Source: Streptomyces kanamyceticus (GTDB lineage: Bacteria > Actinomycetota > Actinomycetes > Streptomycetales > Streptomycetaceae). Taken from it: a stretch of 64,000 nt of DNA. The notes beneath the pieces are model-generated. The model was not told where the DNA came from. It searched no databases and saw only the letters and a program-made list of their open reading frames with translations. The DNA is taken from NCBI RefSeq assembly GCF_008704495.1, contig NZ_CP023699.1, positions 1,426,001-1,490,000 on the forward strand. Reading direction: 5' to 3'. How positions within the stretch are numbered: the stretch's first letter is position 1; each line of letters begins with the position of its first letter. Below are positions 24,894 to 35,480 of this stretch, one piece after another. A program made the translations under genes and the position numbers.

Positions 24894-26818
24894 GCAAGAA
24901 ACGTGACCGCACCCCCAAGACGTACACCCGGCTCACCCACCCGCTGATCCGCGACTCCCGTGACGCGCCGTTGCGCCGGGCCACCTGGGACGAGGCCCTT
25001 GCCCGCGCGGCGGAGGGCCTCGGCGCGGCGCGCGGCGCCTTCGGGATGTTCTCCTGCGCCCGCGCGACCAACGAGATGAACTACGTGGCGCAGAAGTTCG
25101 CCCGCGTCGTCATGGGCACCAACAACGTCGACTCCTGCAACCGCACCTGCCACGCGCCGAGCGTCGCGGGCCTCTCCGCGGCCTTCGGTTCGGGCGGAGG
25201 GACCTCGTCGTACGAAGAGGTCGAGCACACGGACCTCGTCGTGATGTGGGGCTCCAACGCCCGCTTCGCGCACCCGATCTTCTTCCAGCACGTGCTGCGC
25301 GGCATCAGGAACGGCGCGCGGATGTACGCGGTCGACCCGCGCCGCACCAAGACCGCCGAATGGGCCGAGAGCTGGCTCGGTCTGAACGTCGGCACGGACA
25401 TCCCGATGGCGCACGCGATCGGCCGCGAGATCATCCACGCGGGCCTCGCCAACCATGCGTTCATCGAGCGGGCGACGACGGGATTCGAGGCGTACGCGGC
25501 TCTGGTCGAGCCGTGGACCCTTTCGCTCGCCGAGAAGGTGACGGGCGTACCGGCAGCGGCGATAAGGGAGTTGGCGCACGCCTACGCGCGGGCCGAGCGC
25601 GCCCAGCTGTGCTGGACGCTCGGCATCACCGAGCACCACAACGGCACGGACAACGTGCGCGCCCTGATCAACCTGTCGCTGCTGACCGGACACGTGGGCC
25701 GCTTCGGCTCGGGCCTGCAGCCGCTGCGCGGCCAGAACAACGTGCAGGGCGGCGGCGACATGGGCGCCATCCCCAACCGCCTGCCCGGCTTCCAGGACAT
25801 CCTCGACCCGGACGCCCGGCTGAAGTTCGAGTCGGCCTGGGACACCGTCATCCAGCCCCGCTACGGCCTCACCCTCACGGAGATGTTCGAGGCGATGGAG
25901 GAGGGCACGCTCAAGGCCGTCTACTGCATCGGTGAGAATCCCGCGCAGTCGGAGGCCGACAGCGAGCAGGCGGTGCGCCGGATGCGAGCCCTGGACTTCC
26001 TGGTCGTGCAGGACATCTTCCTGACGAAGACCGCCGAATTGGCGGACGTCGTGCTGCCCGCGACCGCCGGATGGGCGGAGACCGACGGTACGACGACCAA
26101 CAGCGAGCGACGGGTGCAGCGGGTGCGCAAGGCGGTGCGGCCGCCCGGCGAGGCGCGCGAGGACATCGACATCATCTGCGACCTCGCCAGGCGCCTCGGC
26201 CACGAGTGGAAGTACGCGGACGCGCGGGCCGTCTGGGACGAGCTGCGGTCCGTCTCGCCCGACCACTACGGCATGACGTACGACCGTCTCGCGGAGCTGC
26301 AGGGCATCCAGTGGCCCTGCCCCGACGTGAACGGGATCGAACCGACGTACCTGCACGGCAGGTTGTGGGAGGCCGATCCCGCGCGGCGCGGCACCCCCGC
26401 CCCGTTCGGGCTCGTCGAGCACGACCCGCCGGTCGACCTCACCGACGAGGCGTACCCCATCAGGCTGACCACCGGGCGGCGCCTCGACTCGTACAACACC
26501 GGTGTGCAGAGCGGGAGTTTCGCCTCTCCGCTGCGGCGCGGGGAGTACGTCGAGCTGTGCCCGGAGGACGCCGAGCGGTACGGCGTCGTGGTGGGCGAGG
26601 AGGTCGAGGTCTCCTCGCGGCGCGGCACGGTGACGGCGCCCGTGTGGGTCGATCCGGGCCTGCGCCCCGGACTCGCCTTCATGACCATGCACTTTCCCGA
26701 CGAGGTCGACACCAACCAGCTGACGATCGAGGCGAACTGCCCCATCGCGGGGACGGCGGAGTTCAAGGCCTCGGCGATCCGGATCGACAAGCTGACCGCG
26801 TCGGTCGAGGTGAGGTGA
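24890..26818 (+). CDS. Formate dehydrogenase catalytic subunit, molybdopterin body lacking the N-terminal Fe4S4 domain
   Basis: The 642-residue molybdopterin oxidoreductase is of the formate dehydrogenase type. The active-site region reads NNVDSCNRTCHAPSVAGL, with Cys87-His88 where other enzymes have selenocysteine-His. Further motifs are VVMWGSNARFAHP, GSGLQPLRGQNNVQGGGDMG, YCIGENPAQSEAD, TAELADVVLPATAGWAETDG and the C-terminal MGD-binding domain around RLTTGRRLDSYNTG and PDEVDTNQLT. Normal FdhA proteins start with a CxxCGxGC Fe4S4 domain. Here the protein begins directly at TYTRLTHPLIRDSRDAPLRR, the segment that follows that domain. The missing domain is at the C-terminus of the protein encoded at 28903-29763. 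It oxidises formate to CO2, passing electrons to the NuoEF-like subunit. Confidence 0.92.
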   Translation: MSKKRDRTPKTYTRLTHPLIRDSRDAPLRRATWDEALARAAEGLGAARGAFGMFSCARATNEMNYVAQKFARVVMGTNNVDSCNRTCHAPSVAGLSAAFGSGGGTSSYEEVEHTDLVVMWGSNARFAHPIFFQHVLRGIRNGARMYAVDPRRTKTAEWAESWLGLNVGTDIPMAHAIGREIIHAGLANHAFIERATTGFEAYAALVEPWTLSLAEKVTGVPAAAIRELAHAYARAERAQLCWTLGITEHHNGTDNVRALINLSLLTGHVGRFGSGLQPLRGQNNVQGGGDMGAIPNRLPGFQDILDPDARLKFESAWDTVIQPRYGLTLTEMFEAMEEGTLKAVYCIGENPAQSEADSEQAVRRMRALDFLVVQDIFLTKTAELADVVLPATAGWAETDGTTTNSERRVQRVRKAVRPPGEAREDIDIICDLARRLGHEWKYADARAVWDELRSVSPDHYGMTYDRLAELQGIQWPCPDVNGIEPTYLHGRLWEADPARRGTPAPFGLVEHDPPVDLTDEAYPIRLTTGRRLDSYNTGVQSGSFASPLRRGEYVELCPEDAERYGVVVGEEVEVSSRRGTVTAPVWVDPGLRPGLAFMTMHFPDEVDTNQLTIEANCPIAGTAEFKASAIRIDKLTASVEVR

Positions 26819-26821
26819 GGT

Positions 26822-28902
<2,081 letters not shown>

Positions 28903-28906
<4 letters not shown>

Positions 28907-29763
28907 CCGCGATCCCGCTTCAACCGCCGCGCCGCCTCGTGGAGTTCACCCTGGACGGCCAGGCGGCCAGGGTCCCGGAGGGGGCCACGATCCTCGACGC
29001 CTGCCGCGCCGCGGGCAAGGACGTACCGACCCTCTGCGAGGGCGACACCCTCACCCCTAAGAACGCCTGCCGGGTCTGCGTCGTGGAGGTCGAAGGCGCC
29101 CGCACCCTCGCCCCGGCCTGTTCCCGCAGGGCGGAGCCCGGCATGAGCGTGCGCACGGACACCGAGCGCACCCGGCACAGCCGCAAGGTCGTCCTCGAAC
29201 TCCTCGCGTCGTCCGTCGACCTGTCGACGACGCCGAAGGTCGCGGGCTGGCTCAAGGAGTATGCGGCGAAGCCCGAGCGGTTCGGCGCCGACGCGGCCCG
29301 GCTGAACGAGGAGCCCAAGGTCGACAACGACCTCTACGTACGGGACTACGACAAGTGCATCCTCTGCTACAAGTGCGTCGACGCCTGCGGTGAGCAGTGG
29401 CAGAACACCTTCGCGATCGCGGTGGCGGGCCGCGGCTTCGACGCCCGGATCGCCGTCGAGCACGACGCGCCGCTGACCGACTCGGCGTGCGTGTACTGCG
29501 GCAACTGCATCGAGGTCTGCCCCACGGGCGCCCTCAGCTTCAAGTCGGAGTTCGACATGCGGGCCGCGGGCACCTGGGACGAGTCCGCGCAGACCGAGAC
29601 GACCACGGTCTGCGCCTACTGCGGAGTCGGCTGCAACCTGACGCTGCACGTGCAGGACAATGACATCGTGAAGGTCACCTCGCCGCACGACAATCCGGTG
29701 ACCCACGGCAACCTCTGCATCAAGGGCCGCTTCGGCTACCAGCACGTACAGAACCGGGACTGA
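28903..29763 (+). CDS. Formate dehydrogenase iron-sulphur subunit carrying the detached Fe4S4 domain of the catalytic subunit
   Basis: The 286-residue protein has three parts. An N-terminal [2Fe-2S] ferredoxin domain has Cys in PTLCEGDTL, NACRVCVVEV and APACSRR. Two [4Fe-4S] sites follow at DKCILCYKCVDACGEQW and DSACVYCGNCIEVCPTGAL. At residues about 235-286 is a molybdopterin-oxidoreductase Fe4S4 domain (VCAYCGVGCNLTLHV, THGNLCIKGRFGYQHVQNRD). That last domain is normally the beginning of the FdhA catalytic chain and should follow straight on to the first residues encoded at 24890. The protein relays electrons between the molybdenum or tungsten cofactor and the NuoEF subunit. ATG at 28903 overlaps the preceding stop (ATGA). 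Confidence 0.92.
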
Positions 29764-29770
29764 TCAAGAC

Positions 29771-30619
29771 ATGGGACGAGTCACGGCGCGACGCAAGGTG
29801 ATCCGGATCCGGGACGGGCACGTCTCTGAGCGCCCCGACACCCTGGTCGCCGAGGAACCCCTGGAGATCCGGCTGAACGGCAAGCCGCTCGCCATCACCA
29901 TGCGCACCCCGGGTGACGACTTCGCGCTCGCGGCGGGCTTCCTGGTCAGCGAGGGCGTGCTGGGGGCCGCGGACGAGCTGCAGTCCATCGTGTACTGCGC
30001 GGGGGCGACCGAGGACGGCTCGAACACCTACAACGTGGTGGACGTGCGGACGGCACCCGGTGTCGTCCTCCCCGACATCACCCTCGAACGCAACGTGTAC
30101 ACCACCTCGTCCTGCGGCCTGTGCGGCAAGGCGAGCCTGGACGCGGTGCGCACCACGGCGCGCTTCCCGATCTCCGACGCTCCCCCGGTCCGGCTCGACG
30201 TCGAGCTGCTCGCGAGCCTCCCCGACCGGCTGCGCGCGTCCCAGCGCGTCTTCGACAGGACCGGGGGTCTGCACGCCGCGGCGCTCTTCTCCGAAGAGGG
30301 CGAGCTGCTCGACATACGGGAGGACGTGGGGCGGCACAACGCCGTCGACAAGCTGGTCGGCCGCGCGCTGCGGGAGGGGCGGCTCCCGCTGTCCCGGGCG
30401 GTCCTGCTGGTCTCCGGGCGCGCCTCCTTCGAGCTCGCGCAGAAGGCGGTGATGGCGGGCATCCCGGTGCTCGCCGCGGTCTCCGCGCCGTCCTCGCTCG
30501 CCGTCGACCTGGCCGCCGAGACCGGTCTCACGCTGGTCGGCTTCCTGCGCGGCTCCTCCATGAACGTGTACGCGGGCGAGCACCGCGTCGCCCTGCGGGC
30601 CGCGGCCGCCCAGGGCTGA
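29771..30619 (+). CDS. fdhD: Formate dehydrogenase accessory sulfurtransferase FdhD
   Basis: The 282-residue FdhD protein transfers sulfur from a cysteine desulfurase to the molybdenum cofactor of formate dehydrogenase, which the enzyme needs for activity. Visible motifs are DTLVAEEPLEIRLNGKPLA, MRTPGDDFALAAGFLVSEG, the conserved cysteine motif TTSSCGLCGKASLDAV, DRTGGLHAAALF, REDVGRHNAVDKLVG and VSGRASFELAQKAVMAGIPV. It follows the iron-sulphur subunit gene by 7 bp and is the last gene of the operon. A GC-rich hairpin terminator lies directly downstream. Confidence 0.95.
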   Translation: MGRVTARRKVIRIRDGHVSERPDTLVAEEPLEIRLNGKPLAITMRTPGDDFALAAGFLVSEGVLGAADELQSIVYCAGATEDGSNTYNVVDVRTAPGVVLPDITLERNVYTTSSCGLCGKASLDAVRTTARFPISDAPPVRLDVELLASLPDRLRASQRVFDRTGGLHAAALFSEEGELLDIREDVGRHNAVDKLVGRALREGRLPLSRAVLLVSGRASFELAQKAVMAGIPVLAAVSAPSSLAVDLAAETGLTLVGFLRGSSMNVYAGEHRVALRAAAAQG

Positions 30620-30625
30620 CCCGGG

Positions 30626-30665
30626 CTCCCCGCCGCGCGGCGGCGGGGTCCCGGCCGGCGGGGAG
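30626..30665. terminator. Bidirectional hairpin terminator between fdhD and marR-type gene
   Basis: ctccccgccg (30626-30635) and cggcggggag (30656-30665) are perfect 10-bp inverted repeats with further GC-rich pairing inside. They lie between two convergent genes. Confidence 0.7.
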
Positions 30666-30694
30666 CGCCCCCTGCGCCGGTCGGGCCCACTGCC

Positions 30695-31150
30695 CTAAGC
30701 CTCTTGACCGTCCTCGACTCCCGAGATCCTGGTCAGCATCTCCAGGAACCGCGCGCGCTCGGCCGCCGAGAGCGGTGCGAGGAGTGCGTCGTTGGCGTCG
30801 GCGGCCACCTGCGCGCAGCGCGTCACGAGCCGCTTGCCCTTGTCCGTGATCGTGATCGCGTTCTTGCGGCGGTCCGTGGGATCGGGGGCGCGGTCGACGA
30901 GCCCTTGGGCCTGGAGGTCGTTGATGACGCCGACCATGTCCTTGGGGTCGAGCGAGACGCTGCGGCCCAGCTCGGCCTGGGCGACGGGGCCCAGGTCCGC
31001 GACGGCACTGAGCACCACGTGGTGCCACATCTTGAGCCCTTCACGGGCGAGCGCCTCGGCGACCAGGCCGCGGCCGCGGGCCGCCGCGCGGCCGAGCAGC
31101 CAACTGGGCAGGGTGCGGATGGTGCTGGGCGCGGGCGGTGTCGTGGGCAT
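30695..31150 (-). CDS. MarR family transcriptional regulator
   Basis: The 151-residue winged helix-turn-helix protein has helices WLLGRAAARGRGLVAEAL, MWHHVVLSAVADLGPVAQAE, LGRSVSLDPKDMVGVINDL and the wing VDRAPDPTDRRKNAITIT. It is divergent from a quinone-oxidoreductase-like gene. The 104-bp region between them contains two copies of an inverted repeat exactly 40 bp apart, so it probably represses both genes and responds to a phenolic or electrophilic compound, as this family often does. Confidence 0.92.
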   Translation of the reverse strand: MPTTPPAPSTIRTLPSWLLGRAAARGRGLVAEALAREGLKMWHHVVLSAVADLGPVAQAELGRSVSLDPKDMVGVINDLQAQGLVDRAPDPTDRRKNAITITDKGKRLVTRCAQVAADANDALLAPLSAAERARFLEMLTRISGVEDGQEA

Positions 31151-31169
31151 GGGGAAAGCCTAGCGAAGA

Positions 31170-31230
31170 ATCATTGGACATCCCAACGACAGGTGCCTTA
31201 TGGTCATGCATCGTTGGAGCTCCCAACGAT
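31170..31230. promoter_or_regulatory. Two MarR-type operators in the divergent promoter
   Basis: Site 2 (31210-31230) is ATCGTTGG-AGCTC-CCAACGAT, a perfect 8-bp inverted repeat. Site 1 (31170-31190), ATCATTGG-ACATC-CCAACGAC, is an imperfect copy with the same 5-bp spacer, 40 bp away. Confidence 0.75.
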
Positions 31231-31254
31231 CCCTGCCCTATGGAGGTGGTGCCG

Positions 31255-32178
31255 ATGCGTCGCGTCCGGTACGAGCACAGCGGCGGTCCCGAGGTCCTGT
31301 TCACGGAAGAGGCCCCCGTCCCCGAACCAGGTCCCGGCGAGCTCCTCGTGCGCGTCGAGGCGGTCGGCGTGACCCTGCCCGTCGTACGCAAGGTCCGCGA
31401 GCCCCGCGATCCGATCGCGCTCGGCGGGGAGGTCGCCGGTGCGGTGGTCGCGCTCGGCGAAGGCGTCACCGGGTACGCGCCGGGCGACCGCGTCACGGGC
31501 CTCGTCTTCGGGCACGGGTACGCCGATTTCGCCCTGCTGCACACCGCGATGGCCTCCCCCGTCCCCGCGGGCGCGAGCGCCGTCGACGCGGTCGCCCTGG
31601 TCCGGTCGGGCCTCGTCGCGTACGGGGCGCTCGAAGCGGCCCGCCCCGGGCCCGGCGAGTCCGCGCTCGTCACGGCGGCCGCGAGCGGAGTCGGCCACCT
31701 CGCCGTGCAGCTGGCCAAGTTGAGGGGCGCCTCGCGCGTCGTGGCCGCCGTGTCGGGCCCCGGCAAGGCGGACTTCGTGCGCGGGCTCGGCGCCGACGAG
31801 GTCGTCACGTACCGGGAAGAGGCGTGGGGCGAGCCCGTCGACTACGTCCTGGACGCGGCCGGCGGCGACCTGCTCGCACCCGCCGTCAGGTCCCTCGCCC
31901 CGCACGGCCGCCTCGTCGCCTACAGCTCGGGCGGCGGCACCGTGGCGGCGTACGACCTGCTCGTCGGCGCCAAGTCGGTCATCGGCTTCCAGATGGCGCT
32001 CATCGCGCGCGGGAAGCCCCAGCTGTACGAGAGGTGGCGCCGCGAACTGTGGCGGCTGTTCGAGACCGGCGAGCTGCGGCCCGCCGTACACGCGGAGTTC
32101 GCCCTGGCGGACGCGGCGCGGGCGCACGAGGTCATCGAGGCGCGGAGCAATCGGGGCAAGGTCGTACTGATCCCCTGA
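31255..32178 (+). CDS. Zinc-type alcohol dehydrogenase-like quinone oxidoreductase (MDR superfamily)
   Basis: The 307-residue medium-chain reductase without zinc ligands starts MRRVRYEHSGGPEVLF after GGAGGT at good spacing. Segments ALGGEVAGAVVALGEGVTGY, GESALVTAAASGVGHLAVQL (NADPH-binding), GLGADEVVTYREE and VDYVLDAAGGDLLAPAVRS mark the quinone oxidoreductase group. It reduces quinones or enones with NADPH. The divergent MarR regulator gene and the two operators next to the start suggest induction by its substrate. Confidence 0.9.
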   Translation: MRRVRYEHSGGPEVLFTEEAPVPEPGPGELLVRVEAVGVTLPVVRKVREPRDPIALGGEVAGAVVALGEGVTGYAPGDRVTGLVFGHGYADFALLHTAMASPVPAGASAVDAVALVRSGLVAYGALEAARPGPGESALVTAAASGVGHLAVQLAKLRGASRVVAAVSGPGKADFVRGLGADEVVTYREEAWGEPVDYVLDAAGGDLLAPAVRSLAPHGRLVAYSSGGGTVAAYDLLVGAKSVIGFQMALIARGKPQLYERWRRELWRLFETGELRPAVHAEFALADAARAHEVIEARSNRGKVVLIP

Positions 32179-32278
32179 CGCACGCTTCTTGTGGGGTGCC
32201 GAAGCCCCCAAGTAGCGTCTGTGGCACGCACGTTGGACGTGGGATGTCAGGATGTCAGGTCACCCGCCGTCCGGCGCC

Positions 32279-32310
32279 ACCGTCATGAGTTGACACCGTC
32301 ATGAGTCGAC
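32279..32310. repeat. 16-bp tandem duplication upstream of the sialidase gene
   Basis: accgtcatgagttgac (32279-32294) is followed directly by accgtcatgagtcgac (32295-32310), 26 bp before the sialidase start. A shorter ggatgtca duplication lies near 32242. The function is unknown. Confidence 0.7.
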
Positions 32311-32335
32311 ATCGCCACGAAGGGCGGGCCGCACC

Positions 32336-34216
32336 ATGCCATCGAGTCTCCGTGTACGCCTCAGATCGCTCCGTACCGCCGTCGCTGCCGTGACCGCGGT
32401 GGCCGTCGGCGCCCTGCTGCCCGCGCCCTCGGCGCAGGCCGCGCAGACGCCGCCGTTCGAGCAGCAGGTGCTTTTCAAGGCCTCCCAGGATCCCGGGTAC
32501 GCCTGCTTCCGCATCCCCGCCGTGGTGAAGACGACCAAGGGCACGCTCCTGGCCTTCGCCGAAGGGCGGGTCAACGACTGCAGCGACGCGGGCGACATAG
32601 ACCTCGTGCTCAAGCGGTCCTACGACGGCGGCAGGACCTGGGGCCCGCTCCAGGTGATCAACGAGGGCGCGGGCGACACGCACGGCAATCCGGCGCCTGT
32701 CGTGGACCGCGAGACCGGCCGCGTACTGCTCGCCGAGACGTACAACACCGGTCGCACGGACGGCAAGAACTGTGATGTGCCGTGCGACCGCACACCCCAC
32801 CTCCAGTACAGCGACGACGACGGGCGCAGCTGGTCCGCGCCGCGCGACCTGAGCGACGAGATCCTGCCCGACGACTGGAACTCCTGGTACGCGACCGGGC
32901 CCGTGCACGGCGTCCAGCTGACCCGCGGCAAGCACGCGGGGCGGCTCGCCTTCGCCGTCAACGCCGAGACGTGGAACGGCAGTCGGGTCACCGCCAACCA
33001 CGCCGCGCTGATCATCAGCGACGACGGCGGGGACCACTGGCGGATCGGCGCGAAGGACTCGTACCCGATCGCCGACGACGGCACGTTCCGCCAGAAGCCG
33101 TCCGAGATGACCCTCACCGAGCGGCCCGACGGCGCGGTCTACGTCAGCGGCCGCGAGCAGGACGGCACGGATCTCGGCCACCGCACGCACGCGATCAGCT
33201 ACGACGGCGGCACCTCGTTCGCCGCACCCTTCCGGGCCCTCCCCGACCTCTACACGCCCCAAGTGCAGGGCTCCACACTGTGGTTCGGCGGGCGCATGCT
33301 GCTGGCCTGCCCCGGCGACCCGGACCGGCGCCGCACCATGCAGATCCGTTCCTCGTACGACGGCGGGCGCACCTGGGACAGCGTGGACCGGGGCACGACG
33401 GTGACCACGGACTGGTCCGGCTACTCGGACCTGGTGCGGGCCGACGACGCGCACGTGGGCCTGCTGTACGAGGGCGGCGCGGTCGACGCGCGCGACGAGA
33501 TCCGCTTCGCGCGGTTCACCGAGGACTGGCTGACGCCGCGCAGGGGTCCGGATCCGACGACCCGCGACCTCGCCCGGGGAGCACGCCCCGCCGCGGTGCT
33601 CGGCGGAGCGGCCGAGACCGAGGGCCGGTTCGGCGGTGCGCTCTCCTTCGACGGCAAGGACGACGCCGTACGCCTCCCCTTCCGGCACCAACTCCCGCTG
33701 GGCACGAAGGACTTCACCGCCTCCCTGTGGTTCCGCTACTCCGCGACCGGCGGCGAACAGCCGCTGCTGTGGATGGGCGGCATAGGAACCAACCAGCCGC
33801 AGGTGTGGCTGCGCGGCGAGCCCGCGAGCAACCGCGTCACCGGCCTGATCACCACCCGGGACGGCGCCGCGCCCCCGAAGTCCGCGTCCGTGCGCACCAC
33901 CGGCGCGTACAACGACGGCCAGTGGCACCACATCGCGCTGCGCAGGGGCGCCGGACAGCTGACGCTCTTCCTGGACGGCACGGCGATCAGCACCGCCGAC
34001 GTGCCGGGCTCGGTCAGCCGCAACTCGCCCTTCGGCGTGCACGTCGGACAACGCATGGACAGCCGCGCCCACTTCACCGGCGCGATCGACGACGTTCGCG
34101 TCTACGACCGGGCGTTGAGCGATGGCGAGGTGGACACTCTGCGCACCACTGATGCTCCTGTGACACGGGACACCGTGATCCGACTCCCCATGGACCGCGT
34201 GCGCGACAGCAACTAA
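32336..34216 (+). CDS. Secreted exo-alpha-sialidase with C-terminal LamG-like domain
   Basis: The 626-residue protein starts with a signal peptide ending PSAQAAQ. The sialidase propeller (about 40-400) shows the FRIP motif (CFRIPAVV), GTLLAFAEGR, and five Asp-box turns: SYDGGRTWGPL, SDDDGRSWSAP, SDDGGDHWRIG, SYDGGTSFAAP and SYDGGRTWDSV. The acid MTLTERPDGAVYVSGRE and a C-terminal arginine region agree with GH33. Residues about 430-620 form a concanavalin/LamG-like domain (FTASLWFRYSATGGEQPLLW, GQWHHIALRRGAGQLTLFLD, IDDVRVYDRALSDGEV) for glycan binding. It releases terminal sialic acids outside the cell. DUF4185 follows 10 bp later, so the two probably share a transcript. Confidence 0.93.
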   Translation: MPSSLRVRLRSLRTAVAAVTAVAVGALLPAPSAQAAQTPPFEQQVLFKASQDPGYACFRIPAVVKTTKGTLLAFAEGRVNDCSDAGDIDLVLKRSYDGGRTWGPLQVINEGAGDTHGNPAPVVDRETGRVLLAETYNTGRTDGKNCDVPCDRTPHLQYSDDDGRSWSAPRDLSDEILPDDWNSWYATGPVHGVQLTRGKHAGRLAFAVNAETWNGSRVTANHAALIISDDGGDHWRIGAKDSYPIADDGTFRQKPSEMTLTERPDGAVYVSGREQDGTDLGHRTHAISYDGGTSFAAPFRALPDLYTPQVQGSTLWFGGRMLLACPGDPDRRRTMQIRSSYDGGRTWDSVDRGTTVTTDWSGYSDLVRADDAHVGLLYEGGAVDARDEIRFARFTEDWLTPRRGPDPTTRDLARGARPAAVLGGAAETEGRFGGALSFDGKDDAVRLPFRHQLPLGTKDFTASLWFRYSATGGEQPLLWMGGIGTNQPQVWLRGEPASNRVTGLITTRDGAAPPKSASVRTTGAYNDGQWHHIALRRGAGQLTLFLDGTAISTADVPGSVSRNSPFGVHVGQRMDSRAHFTGAIDDVRVYDRALSDGEVDTLRTTDAPVTRDTVIRLPMDRVRDSN

Positions 34217-34226
34217 CGTCCCGGGC

Positions 34227-35480
34227 GTGTCCGCCCGAGAACGCACCGCCGCGGGGCCTCGCAGGATCTGGCTGGTCCTGCCGCTCGCCCTGGCCTGCGC
34301 GGCCGTACTGCTCATCGCCCTCCCGGACGAGGACCGGGAGGGCGGTGCGGCCTGCCGTCCGCGCACCGTGGCGTCCTGGTCGGCCGACGAGAAGGTCACC
34401 GGGGAGTTCGCGCGCTACGGTGACGACACGACGCGCACCGACGACTGGACCGGCGGCGACGGCACCCACTCGGTGCGCCTGCCCGACGGCCGGGTCCTGT
34501 GGCTGTTCTCCGACACCTTCCTCGGGCAGGTGCACGCGCCGCCCAACCCGGCGGGCCAGCCGCACACCTGGCGCGACACGAACACCCCGATGGTCCGCAA
34601 CTCGGCGGTCCTGATGTCCCGTTCGGGCACCCTGGAGGGCACCCTCGCCTCGCCCCTGTTCCCCGACCCGGCGCCCCAGCAGTGGCGCTGGCCGGTGGCG
34701 GCACGGGTGGAGCCGCGCTCCCCCGGCTCGGCCGAACAGGTCGTCCGCGTCCTGCTGTGGACCCGGATGGCGAGCCAGGGCCCCTGGATCTACGGCGTGC
34801 CCCTCGCCACGGAGGTCGCCACGCTCTCGCTGCCCGACCTGCGCGTCGAGAACATCGTGAAGGTCTCCGACCAGCAGTCGGTGGCCGATCCGGCGAAGCG
34901 GGTCCTGTACGGCACGACGACGGTCGACGACGACGGCTGGACGTACGTGTTCGGCGGCACCGACGCCCAGGCCACCGCGCGCCCCACCTCGCACGCCTAT
35001 CTGGCGCGCGTGCCGCACGGCAGGCTCGCCGACGCCGGGGCGTGGGAGTACTGGGACGGGGACGGCTGGGGCGGGCAGGACAAGCACAGGCCGGTGCTCG
35101 GGGACGGCAAGCGCAAGGGTGTGGGCAGCGCGTTCACGGTGGTGCGCGACGACGGGACGTACGTCCTGTTCACGATGGCCGCGGGCACCGAGGGCCTGAC
35201 CGGCGTCGCGACGTACTGGGCCTGCTCCCCCACCGGGCCCTGGCACGGTCCCGCCAAGGGCTTCCAGGCGCCGCTGCCGCAGGACGGCGCGGCACGCCAG
35301 GACTCGGCCGCCTACAACCCGCAGGCCCACGCGGCGCTCGGCGGGGACGGCCGCGTCACGCTCAGCTACGACGTCAACTGGCTGGACCCGACGCCCGCGA
35401 GCGCGCAGGCGAACATCAGCCGGAACGTGTCCCTGTACCGGCCGCGGTTCGTGACGCTGCGGCTGGCGGCGGCCCGCTGA
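34227..35480 (+). CDS. DUF4185 domain-containing membrane-anchored protein
   Basis: The 417-residue protein begins with one hydrophobic segment (IWLVLPLALACAAVLLIAL) after a short basic N-terminus, so it is anchored or exported. The rest matches DUF4185 beta-propeller-like proteins: RVLWLFSDTFLGQVH, MVRNSAVLMSR, TYVFGGTDAQATARPTSHAYLARV and GVGSAFTVVRDDGTYVLFTM. The family resembles five-bladed glycosidase folds, but no activity is assigned. GTG at 34227 is used. It lies 10 bp after the sialidase gene and may process the same glycans. Its last 65 bp overlap the 3' end of the convergent transporter gene. Confidence 0.82.
   Translation: MSARERTAAGPRRIWLVLPLALACAAVLLIALPDEDREGGAACRPRTVASWSADEKVTGEFARYGDDTTRTDDWTGGDGTHSVRLPDGRVLWLFSDTFLGQVHAPPNPAGQPHTWRDTNTPMVRNSAVLMSRSGTLEGTLASPLFPDPAPQQWRWPVAARVEPRSPGSAEQVVRVLLWTRMASQGPWIYGVPLATEVATLSLPDLRVENIVKVSDQQSVADPAKRVLYGTTTVDDDGWTYVFGGTDAQATARPTSHAYLARVPHGRLADAGAWEYWDGDGWGGQDKHRPVLGDGKRKGVGSAFTVVRDDGTYVLFTMAAGTEGLTGVATYWACSPTGPWHGPAKGFQAPLPQDGAARQDSAAYNPQAHAALGGDGRVTLSYDVNWLDPTPASAQANISRNVSLYRPRFVTLRLAAAR

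Noticed and set aside
25130..25170. Selenocysteine codon in the formate dehydrogenase active site
   Set aside because: The active-site codon is tgc (Cys), so no UGA recoding or SECIS element is needed.
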